Shown here: in pieces, positions 31,219 through 45,150 of the stretch | Layout: every line of letters starts with the position of its first letter | Position numbering within the stretch: the first letter of the stretch is position 1 | Origin: Melastoma dodecandrum | Lineage: Eukaryota > Streptophyta > Magnoliopsida > Myrtales > Melastomataceae | Length of the DNA: 64,000 nt | Reading direction: 5' to 3' | Assembly (NCBI GenBank): GCA_029817715.1 | Contig: JARUPY010000507.1 | Span: 1-64,000, forward strand | The notes under the pieces: model-generated | What the model saw: the letters and a program-made list of their open reading frames with translations, nothing else | What the model was told of the DNA's origin: nothing | Database searches by the model: none | Position numbers and translations under genes: made by a program

Positions 31219-33879
31219 TTATGTTTTCCTAAGGAAACGATCTGGATTATCGGATTTCATCCAATGTGGAACAGAAACTGAGGGATGATTTTGCAACTTA
31301 TCTTCTTTTATCAGAAGCTGCTGAGTATGTATCTGCTGACCTGAAGAGCTATCAAAGCTGTGAGATCTTGTGGGGCTGTGAGATCTCTGTCTTCGAGAGG
31401 ATTCTGAAAATTTCTGTTTTCCTTCTCGAATCTCATTTCTCCGTTGCTCTTGCTTATGTTTTTCTTGTCTAATCTCATTCTTCTGTCGTTCTTGTTTCTG
31501 TTGCTTCCTGACAATTTCTCTAATATCCGCAACATCCTTTTTGTCAGGGTTACCAAATAAATAATGACCTTTGGCATGTTCTTGTAAGGGCGAGTAGGAA
31601 GTGGGTCTTCCTAAATCCATAAAATCTGATCCTTTGGATGGAGGTTTTTCTTGAATTGCCTTAATCTGTCTTTTTAATCTGGCAATTTCTTCATCTGGAT
31701 TTGATTGGAAGTATGATGGATATCGTCCCTGTTCGAAGTTATCTAAAGAGCGCAGAAGGACTCTTAATACTTCATGCGTCTGGTCATGATGTTGGTCTAG
31801 TTTTTCTGAGATCTTAGTACTCTGTGACTGAAGCTGGCGATACAGATTGTATTCTGTCTTTTCCAGGCGATTCTCAACCTTTTCCACTTTTTTGTGGATT
31901 ATCTTCAAAGCTTCATTCTGGGAAATTGCATTCTGGCTTTGCCAGTTGAGCATTGTTTCTGCAAGGCTGTTTCGCTGTGTATTTCCCTGTTGATCCACAG
32001 CTGTAGGTATTGGAATCTTCGAAGTATATCGTACATTGTTGACTGTATGTTCTTCCAAAGTTGGAAAAACTAGTTCTGACTGTTCTGGCTGCATCATCAT
32101 GATTTGAAAAGGAGCTTGGGTACTACGTTTGTAGTACTCCTGGAGCTGTACTTCTTGAGAACAGGTTTGAACCTTCATAGGCAAATCTCTTTCTGGAGTT
32201 GGCCTAGGTATGTGACAGACATTTGGTCTCTTTGCAGACGATTCTGACATCACACCTGGTTCAGAAGGGTGTTCTTCTGTGAAAGTCGGGGGATTCTTTC
32301 TTTGCCATCTGAGGATAGGCTTGTAGCAAGGCAGAATGTTTTGCTTTTGTTTCAACGGACGTCTTGTGTCTTTGGCCAAATCTATGAAATCTTGCCATGC
32401 CTGGTGTTGGTGAGGTGATACTGGTACTGGAGGTTCTCTGTCAACGAACTCATTTTCCCATCCTGTAGGAATAATTGGACCAGATTCTGGTTTGGGAGAC
32501 GGCATCCCATAGTTCACAATGTAGTCGAACTTTCCAGAAGGTTGGCCTAGGAGTCCAACTGTAGGATCACCTGACTGATATTGTTGATGCAGAGGCAGGT
32601 CTTTTACCATCTTTTTTGTTATGGGTCGCCTACAGGAGGTGTCATCTTCAGAGTCAGAGTCATTATCTGAACCTGGGAGATTTCTCCTTTTCTGGCAACT
32701 TATTTTGCTCTTTTGCCTGGAATAATCTGGTTCTTCACAGTCATCACAGTCGCAGTTGTCTGGGCATCTGCCTACATCCCAGTAGCAGTGTTGTGATTGA
32801 GGATCCCGGAAGAAAAACGTTGGATTGCCATGTCCATCAAAGGAGTGGATGATCCTGTTTAGGGAATCTGGTTTTTTCCTTCTTGGTACTGGCTGTATCA
32901 TAAACATTGTTGGAAAAATGGGAGGTGTAACTGGTTCTTTTTTCGATGAGCGACCAAACCTGATTGTAACCGCTCCTTCTTTGTCTCTTGAGAAGGTAGG
33001 AGTGGTGGACTGGATTGGTGCAATGGGCACAGTCCTTCTCTTGATTTGCTCATAATTCGTCACCCATTTTTCTGGAAGCAGTTTCAGGAGTTCTGCTATT
33101 GGGATTTGCCTAGGGATGTGGATGCATGTAGGAGCCTTCTGATTATGATAGTCTGCCACAATGAGCAAGGCATTCTGGGCGTCATTTGGCATGCTTATGT
33201 CCAAAGCATGATTCTGAACCCGGTACGCCATCTGGTAATGAAGAGTGGCTTCAATGGAATCTGACTCCATTGTGGCTCCACAGAGTTGTAGCTGCACCTG
33301 CAAAGCTGTCAACACTTTTGGATCCCTTAGAGACATGCAGAAGTTAGGATAAAGAGTCACAAAGACCGTTCCTGCATTTAGTGTTGTCTCAATTGTCCCA
33401 ATTACTGCATGTTGATATTCCATGTATCTTGTGTCCAATAAGGCCATTCGTGCAGTCACAGGCAGTCCTTTTCGTCCATGATATGTCAAGGCAAGTCTTA
33501 TGGCTCCAAAATGGAGATGGGAATATCCTTTTTCAGTCCATTGTCCAGGAAATTCTGCTGGCAATTGCAGAGATACGAATAGTTCTTTTTGGGTCCCCAG
33601 TATTGGATGCTGGCTGAACTTACTTGTCTGTATGTATTCAAGGGCTGATGAGGCAGGCTGTCGAATTAATGTCCTGATTCGTCTTATGGGTCCTGCAGAA
33701 GGCTTATGAAAAGCCGTATATGGATTAAGTAATGGCAGTTCAGTATTAACCACTTGATTGGCGTCGCAGTCCTTGTGTGATATTTCATATAGTGATTCTA
33801 TGCTGGCATTAGAATGGCGAAAGGAAGGAGATGGCTCAAGGGAGAAGGGGGCAGTCAATATCTCAGGAGGGGTATCCAT
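31219..33879 (-). CDS. Pararetroviral movement protein with coiled-coil C-terminus
   Basis: The best start is ATG 33879 in an ACCATGG context, giving 886 codons to TAA at 31219. Upstream in-frame codons exist but lack ATG. Residues about 55-230 form a 30K-superfamily movement domain, with the conserved aspartate in ALLDTRYMEY (D149). The middle holds a cysteine cluster CPDNCDCDDC. Residues about 655-715 form a heptad coiled coil, and about 785-825 are highly charged KQ/RE repeats, reminiscent of virion-associated proteins. The movement domain would widen plasmodesmata for cell-to-cell spread. The frame has no interruption, and the TAA is followed four codons later by the coat-protein ATG. Confidence 0.88.
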   Translation of the reverse strand: MDTPPEILTAPFSLEPSPSFRHSNASIESLYEISHKDCDANQVVNTELPLLNPYTAFHKPSAGPIRRIRTLIRQPASSALEYIQTSKFSQHPILGTQKELFVSLQLPAEFPGQWTEKGYSHLHFGAIRLALTYHGRKGLPVTARMALLDTRYMEYQHAVIGTIETTLNAGTVFVTLYPNFCMSLRDPKVLTALQVQLQLCGATMESDSIEATLHYQMAYRVQNHALDISMPNDAQNALLIVADYHNQKAPTCIHIPRQIPIAELLKLLPEKWVTNYEQIKRRTVPIAPIQSTTPTFSRDKEGAVTIRFGRSSKKEPVTPPIFPTMFMIQPVPRRKKPDSLNRIIHSFDGHGNPTFFFRDPQSQHCYWDVGRCPDNCDCDDCEEPDYSRQKSKISCQKRRNLPGSDNDSDSEDDTSCRRPITKKMVKDLPLHQQYQSGDPTVGLLGQPSGKFDYIVNYGMPSPKPESGPIIPTGWENEFVDREPPVPVSPHQHQAWQDFIDLAKDTRRPLKQKQNILPCYKPILRWQRKNPPTFTEEHPSEPGVMSESSAKRPNVCHIPRPTPERDLPMKVQTCSQEVQLQEYYKRSTQAPFQIMMMQPEQSELVFPTLEEHTVNNVRYTSKIPIPTAVDQQGNTQRNSLAETMLNWQSQNAISQNEALKIIHKKVEKVENRLEKTEYNLYRQLQSQSTKISEKLDQHHDQTHEVLRVLLRSLDNFEQGRYPSYFQSNPDEEIARLKRQIKAIQEKPPSKGSDFMDLGRPTSYSPLQEHAKGHYLFGNPDKKDVADIREIVRKQQKQERQKNEIRQEKHKQEQRRNEIREGKQKFSESSRRQRSHSPTRSHSFDSSSGQQIHTQQLLIKEDKLQNHPSVSVPHWMKSDNPDRFLRKT

Positions 33880-33924
33880 GGTAAGGCAAGAGGCAATAAC
33901 GGCAGGCAGGGGCACTAGTCTCAC

Positions 33925-36214
33925 AAATTCTCTCTCTCTCTTATCAATTAGAACTTATAATTATCATAACGATAATTTTAGAATTATATTTCCACAATAA
34001 TATACATATAGACAAGAAATGTCTTTACCGATATCTTCTAAGGAATTTGCCGGCCACTCTCTTAAAAAAACAACTGTTTTATTTTATTGCAAATTGCTAA
34101 AGTGCTTTAATTCTTAATTGTTTTTATTAATTTTAATTTATTTTTATTATCTTGAGCCAAACAATTAATTTAATATAATTAAATTATGTAACTCATTATT
34201 ATAATTGTAGTTTGTAAATTTATAATATTACAGCTTAGAGGAAATCTGATAAAATAAATCAAATTGATATTATATATTTGATTTTAAAAAAATTCAGGAC
34301 TATTATTGATGTAAAGATATTTTTTTAATTTATCTTAACTTATACATGATAACACGAATTATTTCATAATAACAATTTGGCTTCTTGTTTATCTTGATAT
34401 TATCATTCTATAGAATTCCTATTATGTTAGATCACGTAAATGAATTATTTATTTCGGGTAATGTAATAAATTCTAAGTCTTAATTATTTTTTTTAAAAAA
34501 TATTCAATATTCTATTACAAGAAAAAACAAATTCAATTCATTTAAGGAAATCTTTACTTTGATTATTCATCGTAAGTGTAGATATGATAATAAAATAAAG
34601 TCGTAATATATAAAAATACTTTAGGATTGTTTTATTTTAAAAATTACATATTTATTGAATACATCACATATTATATAAATATTTTTAAACTACTCGTATT
34701 CGATGATTAATAATATAAAAATCTAAAGTCAACTTGCATAAATTTTAGCGTGGTGTCACCCATAGATACCAAAACTTTTGGGTCGAGTTATATCATACAT
34801 ATACCATTTTCGAAGTTGTTTAAAAATATTAGTTATTGTAACGAATTGTATTATATTAAATAAAAACAACTAAAATAATCGGTGTTTATTGGCACGATTT
34901 CTTTCGTTACGAATATTTGATATGAAATTTCTAAGTTTTTTTTTACCTATTCAGATGATTAAAAAACAATTTGGAAAATTCTAAACAATTATCTCATATT
35001 TATCTAGTCACCAAAAAAAGCTCTTGAACTAGTATATATAATATTATCAAAATTAAAATAATAAAAAATAGATAAAATTTTTTAACCATTCAATAAACTA
35101 TTTCTAAATAATATACTCATACCGGCTAACATAATTTGGTTTCAAAACCGAAATAATGAATGATGGGAATTATTTTGTGCAAAAAGTGCGATTGTTTGAG
35201 ACGAAAAGAGAAAAAATTTAAAAAAAATCAGAAAATATAATATTTTTTGTTGAATTTAATTAAAAAATATTTTGATCGTTCCAACCACGAATGAAATCTA
35301 AATCTTGCAAGTTTTTACTAAATGCATTAAAACATTCCCTAAAAAAATGTTTTTTTTTCTCTCTTATCTTTTTCTATTAACTGTGAAGTATGAAGACAAG
35401 ACATACACTATTTCTTATAAATTCTTTTACTTTGTGTCCTTAATAAAAATTCATCTCTATTATTTAACTTCAAATTTTAAATTTTTAGGAAAATTAATTG
35501 ATAGACAACTTTCAATAACATCTTCTCATAATAAATTTATTTATTTATTTGTAAATTATATTTTTACTCTGTTTTTCCCTTAGTTGAACTTTAAATTTTA
35601 TTATGAAATATATTAAAATTTAATATAATTCTTTCAATAAAATGTTCTCACATTGGTTCGGTGAATATGGTGCTTCGTCCAAATTTACTAAAATTTATAA
35701 CTTATAATTTAGCTAATAAAATTTTAAAGTTAATAGAAGAATATGCCGAAAAATAGTTACAAATGTTTATGAGAAAGAAAAGGATATTAGCATACTGAAG
35801 AGCTACTTTATAGTATAATATGTCTCACCCGAGTTCAATTCTTTCCTTTCTTTCCAATCTCCCAAAAAGTATTCAGTTAAATGTAGGTTTGATGTTAATT
35901 ATTTGAAAAGAATATTATATTGTCGGCATCTATTATTTAAAAATTATTTTAAACAATCAAATATATTATTTATGCCTCAAGATGATAAAACATTTTTATG
36001 AATGTTTATCTTCTTCCATCATTTGAAAAATTTCATCTCTGATTATCATATTCCGGCCTTGAACTGGCACACTCATTAACAACTTACCATAAGATGCATC
36101 CAAATCCAGCTGGTTTATTCGTCATGACATTCTTATTTTCAGCAAATTTATTACATGGAAATGTAAATGTTCCAATCCTAAAACTATTGTCTGATTGATA
36201 TATTGTGTGGCCTC
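33925..36214. other. AT-rich spacer, no gene seen
   Basis: The first ~130 bases may be viral. After about 34060 the DNA is extremely A/T-rich with only chance frames, such as one at 35305-35583 rich in F, I, L and K. No repeat structure was identified by eye. Confidence 0.55.
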
Positions 36215-39200
36215 TCACTTCTTGATGAAGGATACTCCCTTCTGAATGCTCTCTGCCAGTTCCTTCTTAGCCTTCACCAAACCAGCCCTACACCCAGAGA
36301 GAAAAAGAAAGAAGGAAAATTGAAACCTATCAAGAACACTCTCTGGATTCAGTACGGACAAGTTTCGAGCTCTAGTTCAGTATCACATCACTGATGCTAC
36401 AACCAGAGTACATTTGTTTTTTTTTTAATTGCTGAGAATCTATAAAGCTTGGTTTCCTTAAAAAAATGATACCATTGAATGAGAATTTGTACCTCTCATA
36501 CTCGTTTAACAGGCCAAGAGGGAGAACCTCCTCCGCACCATTCCGGCCAAGGCGTACTTTTGTGGCGAAGAACGGGAGCTCGGTGACCTAAAGACAAGCC
36601 CAAAAGTTTCGTATTTGTTATAACAGCCACAGCCAGCGGAGTTAAACCTTGGGGAAGTTCCATAGTGTTTCTCATCTTGCTGACCTGAGATGCAACGAAT
36701 GAACACTCGATGATTCCGGCATCGCCTCTCAATCCACGAAGGCAGGCATCTGCGAATTTTACAGCAGCATACGCCTGCATTAAAAGTAAAACACACATAA
36801 GAGAGATATAACCTTTCAAGGTCCCTCAAAAAAAAAAAAAAATACAGAGAATATGATAAATGGAAAAGTATATGACTAACCATTGAGAGAGTTGCAGAAC
36901 CAGCCCCAGCTTTTGCCTGCAGACAATGCAAGGCAAGTTAAATACTTACAGAAGAGCTACATTAGTTTTTTCTTAGAAAAGTTCATATTTTGTGGATGAA
37001 AGAAGGATAAGTCATTCTTGGAATCCAAGTGGAGAAAATTATGACCGAAACTGGAATTTGATAGTGAAGACTGATTAAAAGATCAGATAGAGAACGCCCT
37101 TCAATGAAAATTATACACAAGTGTAACCAAGTAGAGGAGATCCAAATTTCAAACTTGACTTTTCATTTCAGTTTCTTTAAAATAGAAGGATCTAGCACGG
37201 CTGTACTTTTTATTGCTCAGTTAATGTCATTTTGAAAGCAAAATAATATGTTTGAACCACAATAATGAGCCAAATGAGAAAGACTAATCACCTCCACCAC
37301 TTCAGTTCCTCCATTCTGAATGCGATCGGTAAGGTAAGTGATTTCTTCAGGAGTGAAGGAACAAGGAGGTTTCACCTATTAATAACGATTCAAACGGCCT
37401 ATCAGGACATGTTTCCCAATTTCGACGGACATGTTTAGTACCCGGTAATTTCTCAGTAACAAGAATCACCTGAGACAACAGAGGTAAGATGGTAACCCCA
37501 GCATGACCTCCAACAACAGGAACATCTACTTCCCTAGGATCCAGACCCAACACTTCTGCCTGAAATGAGAAATTACCAGTTCCAGAAAAAATCAGGTGTC
37601 ATCATCTAGTACCATAAAATTCTAGTTTCAATTTGACCAATCGAATCAGTTAATTGGTACTACCATGAAAGCTCAAACACAAATTCCTGAAAGCTGACCT
37701 CCAGAAAAAGAATGCCATGTTACACCATCAAATACATACAATTCCCATGAGAAGTTTCACATTGGTTCAACTTTACACTCCAAACAGATCACTAACTAGT
37801 GGTCCTTCCCAATCATCACCGCCCAGATATAGACAAAAATAAGGTGTGGCATAAAGTAAAGAAATGGAAAGAATCAGTGTGATTCATACCACAAAGGTAT
37901 TAGCTCTGACCACATCCAGCATGGTAACACCCAAGAGTCTCTTCGGGTCATAAGTGCCGGCCTTCTTAAAAACCTCAGCCGCAATTGGGACAGTGGAGTT
38001 AACAGGATTACTGATCAGGTTGACAAGTGCTTTTGGACAGCACCTGGCAACTCCCTCACAGAGAGTCCTAACAATACCAGCATTGATATTGAACAGGTCA
38101 TCCCTTGTCATTCCCGGTTTCCTGGGAACTCCGGCTGGAATTATAACCAAGTCCATCCCAGTGAGTGCATCATCCAGTTGTGCCTGTCCTAAGAACCCTC
38201 TTACCTACAGAATAGGGCAATAATTACCTCCATAAATAACACGTCACATGCAATACAATCAATCCAGAAATTACTTTAAAGACACAAAAGAAGTCCAATC
38301 AGTATTATAAGGCTTCAGGCATGTGTATTGCTAACAACATCCATTATTCTCAATATTAAGAACTCAAAAGCCCTTCCTTATTCAAGATCTACTCATATTT
38401 GACCTGAGATGTATCTAGACTTGTAGAGAGAAAGTTCCTATTAAGCGAAAGTCAAGGGATCTGATGATCACAATACATAAATACTGGCGATTAATGGCAT
38501 CCACTAAATGTTGTTTGTTTGGTTTCTGCTAATATTTGTAGGTCAGCCAGAAAAGAATAAGCCACTTGTTCTGCCAGAATTCTGAATTATGAATCTAAAA
38601 AATATAGAGCAATTTTTTTTAAAGGTTTAAAATCAAATGAGAGAGAACTCACAACAGCACCGGTGTCCATGTGGCTAACATCTGCGGTGACCCCAGGTGT
38701 ATTTACAACATCATACAAATGAAGAACAGAGACTAGTGGATTCATCTTCATCAACAGCGACAGAGGCTGTCCAATCCCTCCAGAAGCTCCAAGGATAGCG
38801 ACCTTGAATCCAGGGGCCGCACCTTTTGCCCGGCACATTGACCGCCTCAAACTTGAGTTCTCCTCCATCTGAAGAAGCCGCAGAAAAACACCATCATCCA
38901 CTCATAATGGAAGAAAAGCAGCACAGGGAAGCAAGAAAAAATTCAAGAATGAGACAAAAAGCATACATCTATCGTCACACTGGTAAACCACGCACCAATA
39001 AGGGACTGAATGTATATGATTCCCGGGAGATTAAGCTAAATAAATTCTACCTGGACACATCAAATCCCTCAGAACTCAACAGTCCCTTAAGTAAACCAAC
39101 AAACCCAATTCTCACGACAACCACCGCAAATCAATCAGAACCCAGAAAAGGGTTTTCCATCAGGAAAAAAAAATACCCCGAAAAAACCTCAGGAAACCAC

Positions 39201-39290
39201 CGAACTAACAATCCTAACCTGGAGATTAGGTGGGTGGAGGTGGGCCGCGATTCTAGCGATCCGCTGGTTTGCTTCAGAAGTCGACTGCAT
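36215..39290 (-). CDS. PMDH: Peroxisomal (glyoxysomal) NAD-malate dehydrogenase
   Basis: Nine exons join without interruption to 356 residues: 39219-39290, 38653-38868, 37890-38204, 37470-37559, 37292-37375, 36881-36916, 36685-36774, 36493-36587 and 36215-36287. Exon 1 encodes [18 protein letters not shown], where RIARIAAHL fits the PTS2 peroxisomal signal R-I-x5-H-L. Exon 2 carries the NAD-binding GASGGIG at 51-57. Exon 3 carries [11 protein letters not shown] with substrate-binding R124 and R130. Exon 4 carries VVGGHAG with catalytic H220. The protein ends GVSFIKK. It interconverts malate and oxaloacetate, reoxidising NADH from peroxisomal beta-oxidation. Length matches the family. A short CTGT microsatellite lies upstream at 39586-39606. 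Confidence 0.96.
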
Positions 39291-40131
39291 CCTTCGGACT
39301 ACAGCGAAAGACGCAAACTTTCTACTGTAGAATTCCTAGATTTGAACCAAAGACAACAGGGTCTTCGCGGAATTTGTTGGGGGAAGGGGGGATTTTCAAG
39401 GAAAGCCGGGAACTTTTGGGGGGACCCAGAAAGGAACGGAGTGGATCACTTCTGCGTGGGGTTGGGTTTTATAATCTAAAGATTGGGTTTTCAGTACATG
39501 GGGAAGGCGAAAGGAGAGGCTGAAATGGGAGATGAGAATCGGGAAGCGAGGAATCGATACGGGGGATAATTGGATAGAACTCAAAGCTGTCTGTCTGTCT
39601 GTCTGACCCTTATCCTCCATCAATTCGGACCGTCTCCCGAGGAGATGAATTAACCAAATTTGGCCTAAAATTCTATTTATTAGAAATGGAACAGAGAAAA
39701 TGAAATGAAAACGTATATAATAATTTCATACGAAAATAAAATTAAGAAAAAAAAAACGAAATTTTAAGAGTGGAATGAATTTTACGGACTAATAATAAAA
39801 CTAATAAAAATGGATTGGTTGATTTAGAGTGGTCTTTGTTTCTGTGGAATGACCAAAGTCATTTTAAATACAAGTCGTTTCCTTAATTCCAGCCTTGCAA
39901 GCAAAGACAACTTCGTCCGATGAAAAGGCAGAGTCCTTCTTCCAAAACAAAATAATAACTTCGTTGACAACAAGTAACATCCCGGCCGCATCTCGGCCTT
40001 CTTGGTCGATGTAAGCACCGGCCGCCACTGCCAAAATCTGTGTAATGTCTGACCCTGCTCCAATCCCGGTTTGAACACATAGGAGAGCTCACAACGAGCA
40101 CATAGTCACAGAGTCCAAAGATCTTTGCCCT
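39291..40131. other. PMDH promoter and VMA21 3' flank
   Basis: Upstream region of the malate dehydrogenase gene, with a (CTGT) microsatellite at 39586-39606 and an A/T-rich stretch at 39660-39800. The part nearest 40131 is probably the 3' UTR of the VMA21-like gene. No separate gene seen. Confidence 0.5.
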
Positions 40132-40552
40132 CTACTCTTCCTTTTCCCATTGTTGGGCATTGGAATTCTCGGCCGCATCCAAAGGCTTTTGAAGACTGGC
40201 TTTTGCCTGTGCCATGAATGAAGGATCTGGCTCACATTTGTCGGAAGGCTCTTTCATTGCCATGTAAATGTAGAAGCCGATCACCATGTTGACGGATATA
40301 ACAGCGATGAACCCACTCAACAGTGTAAGGGAATGGGGACTTAAGCTGTGGAAGCCTGTTCAACAAGAAAACATCATACCTCGATCACGTGAACAAGGAT
40401 CAAGGAGTGAGATGATTGAACCATTTAAAGTTTAAACTGAAGTTTAGACACTGACCTGGAAACAAGTTGTTATTGAAGGCGTATAGAATAGCAACCGGAA
40501 CAGTCCACATCAACAACGAAGCCACTAAGAATTTCTGCACTACTCCGGTCAT
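40132..40552 (-). CDS. VMA21: VMA21-like V-ATPase assembly factor
   Basis: Two coding exons, 40456-40552 and 40132-40355, join to 106 residues. The protein begins MTGVVQKFLVASLLMWTVPV with a first transmembrane helix at about 8-26. A short NNNLFPG loop and a second helix at about 44-65 (GFIAVISVNMVIGFYIYMA) follow, then a hydrophilic tail ending WEKEE. Two helices, about 100 residues and the LFPG loop fit VMA21, an ER membrane protein that helps assemble the V0 sector of the vacuolar proton pump. The tail lacks a clear dilysine retrieval motif, although lysine occurs near the end. An acceptor (TTACAG at 40571-40569) 16 bases before the ATG and a GC-rich leader near 41727-41830 show a long 5' UTR intron. 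Confidence 0.85.
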
Positions 40553-40568
40553 TGTAACATCAAGCCAA

Positions 40569-42903
40569 CTGTAACAAGGAGCAATCATTTGTCGTTCAAG
40601 TAGTCACACAAAGGCAGTCATAAATATGAACCAAAGAATGGATCTAGTCAGTCAAAAGAACATTAAGGCATGACAGATTTATTGTGTAAAATGATGATTA
40701 AGAAAATATTGCACTACATAATCTCTCTTCATCCATATCAGATGAATCTAGCTGGAAACCCAAAATGTCTTCTATCATAAAGTAAGTTCGAGTCTGAATG
40801 TTAATCCAGAAACAAGGATGAACCAGTCCTCTGTACCAAACAAGGTAGTATTTCAGACCTGAATCCAGCACATTATTCAAGACATGAATGTTTCGGACAT
40901 GTTTCATCAGGATGTTCAACCTGGAGAACTTGCTTGGTAGCCCTTGGAACATGTTGGAATGAATTATAAAAGATTTTCAAGCTAAACAAAGAAACACTCA
41001 AGTTCCAAATGGGCATTGAAGACATCCAATCCTAGGGATCTAGCTTGAAGCCCTCTGTTGTGGGTTTGAACAAACAGTGTCAAGTTGAAGTCTGAATATC
41101 ACCACATGCTGAATGACGACCACGTCAAAAATTCAATACACCTATCACACCATGAATATTGTGTATGCCTAGATTTCCCACACCACACTCGAAGGCTTTC
41201 CTTGAAAAAGCATGTCTCTAACCTTAAAACCTTGAATCTTCTGATCTCTCTTCTTCTTGTCTCTATCCCTTTACTGTCTCTATTTCTTTGGTCCCAGGGA
41301 TCAAACACTGGATTCATAATTTCATATGGTACAACCAATCCCCAAAAGAAACCTCAATCCAATCGTTGATCCCGACAAAGCATCCAAAGCATTCAACACA
41401 TTAACCCTCAAAAAGGTGGTGCCTTTACCTCTAATTCCTAAATCAGACAGTAACTGGAACTGCAATTTCATCACCAAATGCATCCCAGGCAGCTAATAAG
41501 GCCTAATTCAGCAGCTAGCCTCACACCGAAATCCTAACCCTAGCACCCGGTCCACAAAAAGCTAAACCAAATCGAACACGACCCATCACTCAAAATTAGC
41601 CTCTCCATTATTCCCCGAGCTTCCTACAACACAAGAGTCAAGGATAATCACCCGCGACAGAGACGACATTGGACTACGATTCAAAACAACATCATGACAA
41701 CCTTGAAAAGAAGAAGACGTCACCTGCGAAGCGGATTCTCGGAGGCAGCGAGCGTTTGGGACTGTTCCTTTTCTTCCTGGGATGGCCGAGATTGAAGGGA
41801 AGAAGGGATTGAATCGGGGAGTCAGGGAAGGCGAGGGAAAAAGCTTAGAGCAAAAGTCCGGGTCGAACCAAAGAGTCGTGGCAATAGGAAAAAGGAAAAT
41901 TTCGATTGGAGTCCCATACTTTCTGTTTTTTTAGATAATTAAGAGGTAAAGCATCGTGTAATTAATCATCTACTAAGAAGCCTCTGCTTAGCTGCGTATT
42001 CACTCACTGAAAATGGGCGGTTTACACATGAAGAAGAAAGTTATTCCGAAATCATCAAAACAAAGAGTTCTCGCGATCGTTCATTCCCTCCTGTTAACAC
42101 CTTAAAAATTTTATGCCTAAGGACAGTGGTGGTTGAGAGATCGTGAGTTTGTTAGAAATTCACTTCAAGACGAGAGAACCCCTCAATATCAGATTTAATT
42201 AAGTCCGAATTCAAAGATGCATTCTAAAGGTCGAACTCGATAACGATATAGCTCAAGATTATACAACTCGGTCGAGGTTAAGACATTTTCAGCTCGTTCT
42301 TGAAGACACGACGCGGCAAGTGTACATTTGTTATCTGTTCCTAAAAGAACAGTATGTCGAGTTTAGAGTGCAAGATCATTGAGGTCGGGACATTTCAAGC
42401 GTACGCGATTTGAGGAGCAAAACTTTGTTTGAGGAGTAATGTTATTTGCTCGACGGCACGTCGACCACTGGCGTTTTATTTTTTTCGCGAATTTTCCTGC
42501 CGGTTCCATTTAGGCTAAGTATAAATAGATGTTATCCTCGCCTTTGCATGGCATGGACGACAGGCACTCTTTTGTCTCCTCTTCTTCATTTACTTTAGGG
42601 TTTAGGGTACTAAGTTACTGGCTGTTTGGCCCATTGAACCAACCCATGCTTATAGGTCCGGTTGAATTATTTATCACCACTCCTCCATGCATTTCATTGC
42701 TTGGTTACTTCGGTTGAACAAGTCCATCTCGAATCCATATTCGGTTGAATAAAATCGAATCAACTGATGCATCAAAGGATTGGTAACTGCAATGAGTTCG
42801 CATTCTTTTTAGTACATAAGATCCAAAGGACTCTGCTAAGAAATAGGAAAAGCGACATGGTTCTTGCAAAAGGTAAGACAAAGGGCATCAATGAAAGGCC
42901 TGA
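40569..42903. other. VMA21 leader intron and promoter, and a possible LTR-like insert
   Basis: Probable 5' UTR intron from 40569 to a donor near 41727 (GCAG/GTGACG on the minus strand), then the leader exon and promoter. 41441-42091 recurs near 45633-47255. The homology ends abruptly at 42091, where TGTTAACACC begins. The next ~670 bases include a TATAAATAG near 42520 and could be an LTR-like insert, but I found no second copy or target duplication. Confidence 0.5.

Positions 42904-45150
<2,247 letters not shown>

Larger units (their letters stand above)
25700..34060 (-). mobile_element. Endogenous pararetrovirus (Caulimoviridae)
   Basis: Ordered minus-strand genes give a 30K movement protein, a coat-protein region with zinc knuckle, an aspartic protease, RT and RNase H, and no integrase or LTRs. 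That is the layout of plant DNA pararetroviruses. A TATA promoter follows the RT gene (26640-26647) and a small ORF follows that. In a circular genome the promoter and leader would lie just upstream of the movement protein, so the inserted copy is a permuted linear form. I did not find an initiator-tRNA-Met primer site in the expected segments. Boundaries are estimated from loss of viral-like coding. No genus is assigned. Confidence 0.9.

Noticed and set aside
35305..35583. 92-codon ORF in AT-rich spacer
   Set aside because: Composition (F, I, L, K, Y) is what AT-rich DNA gives by chance.
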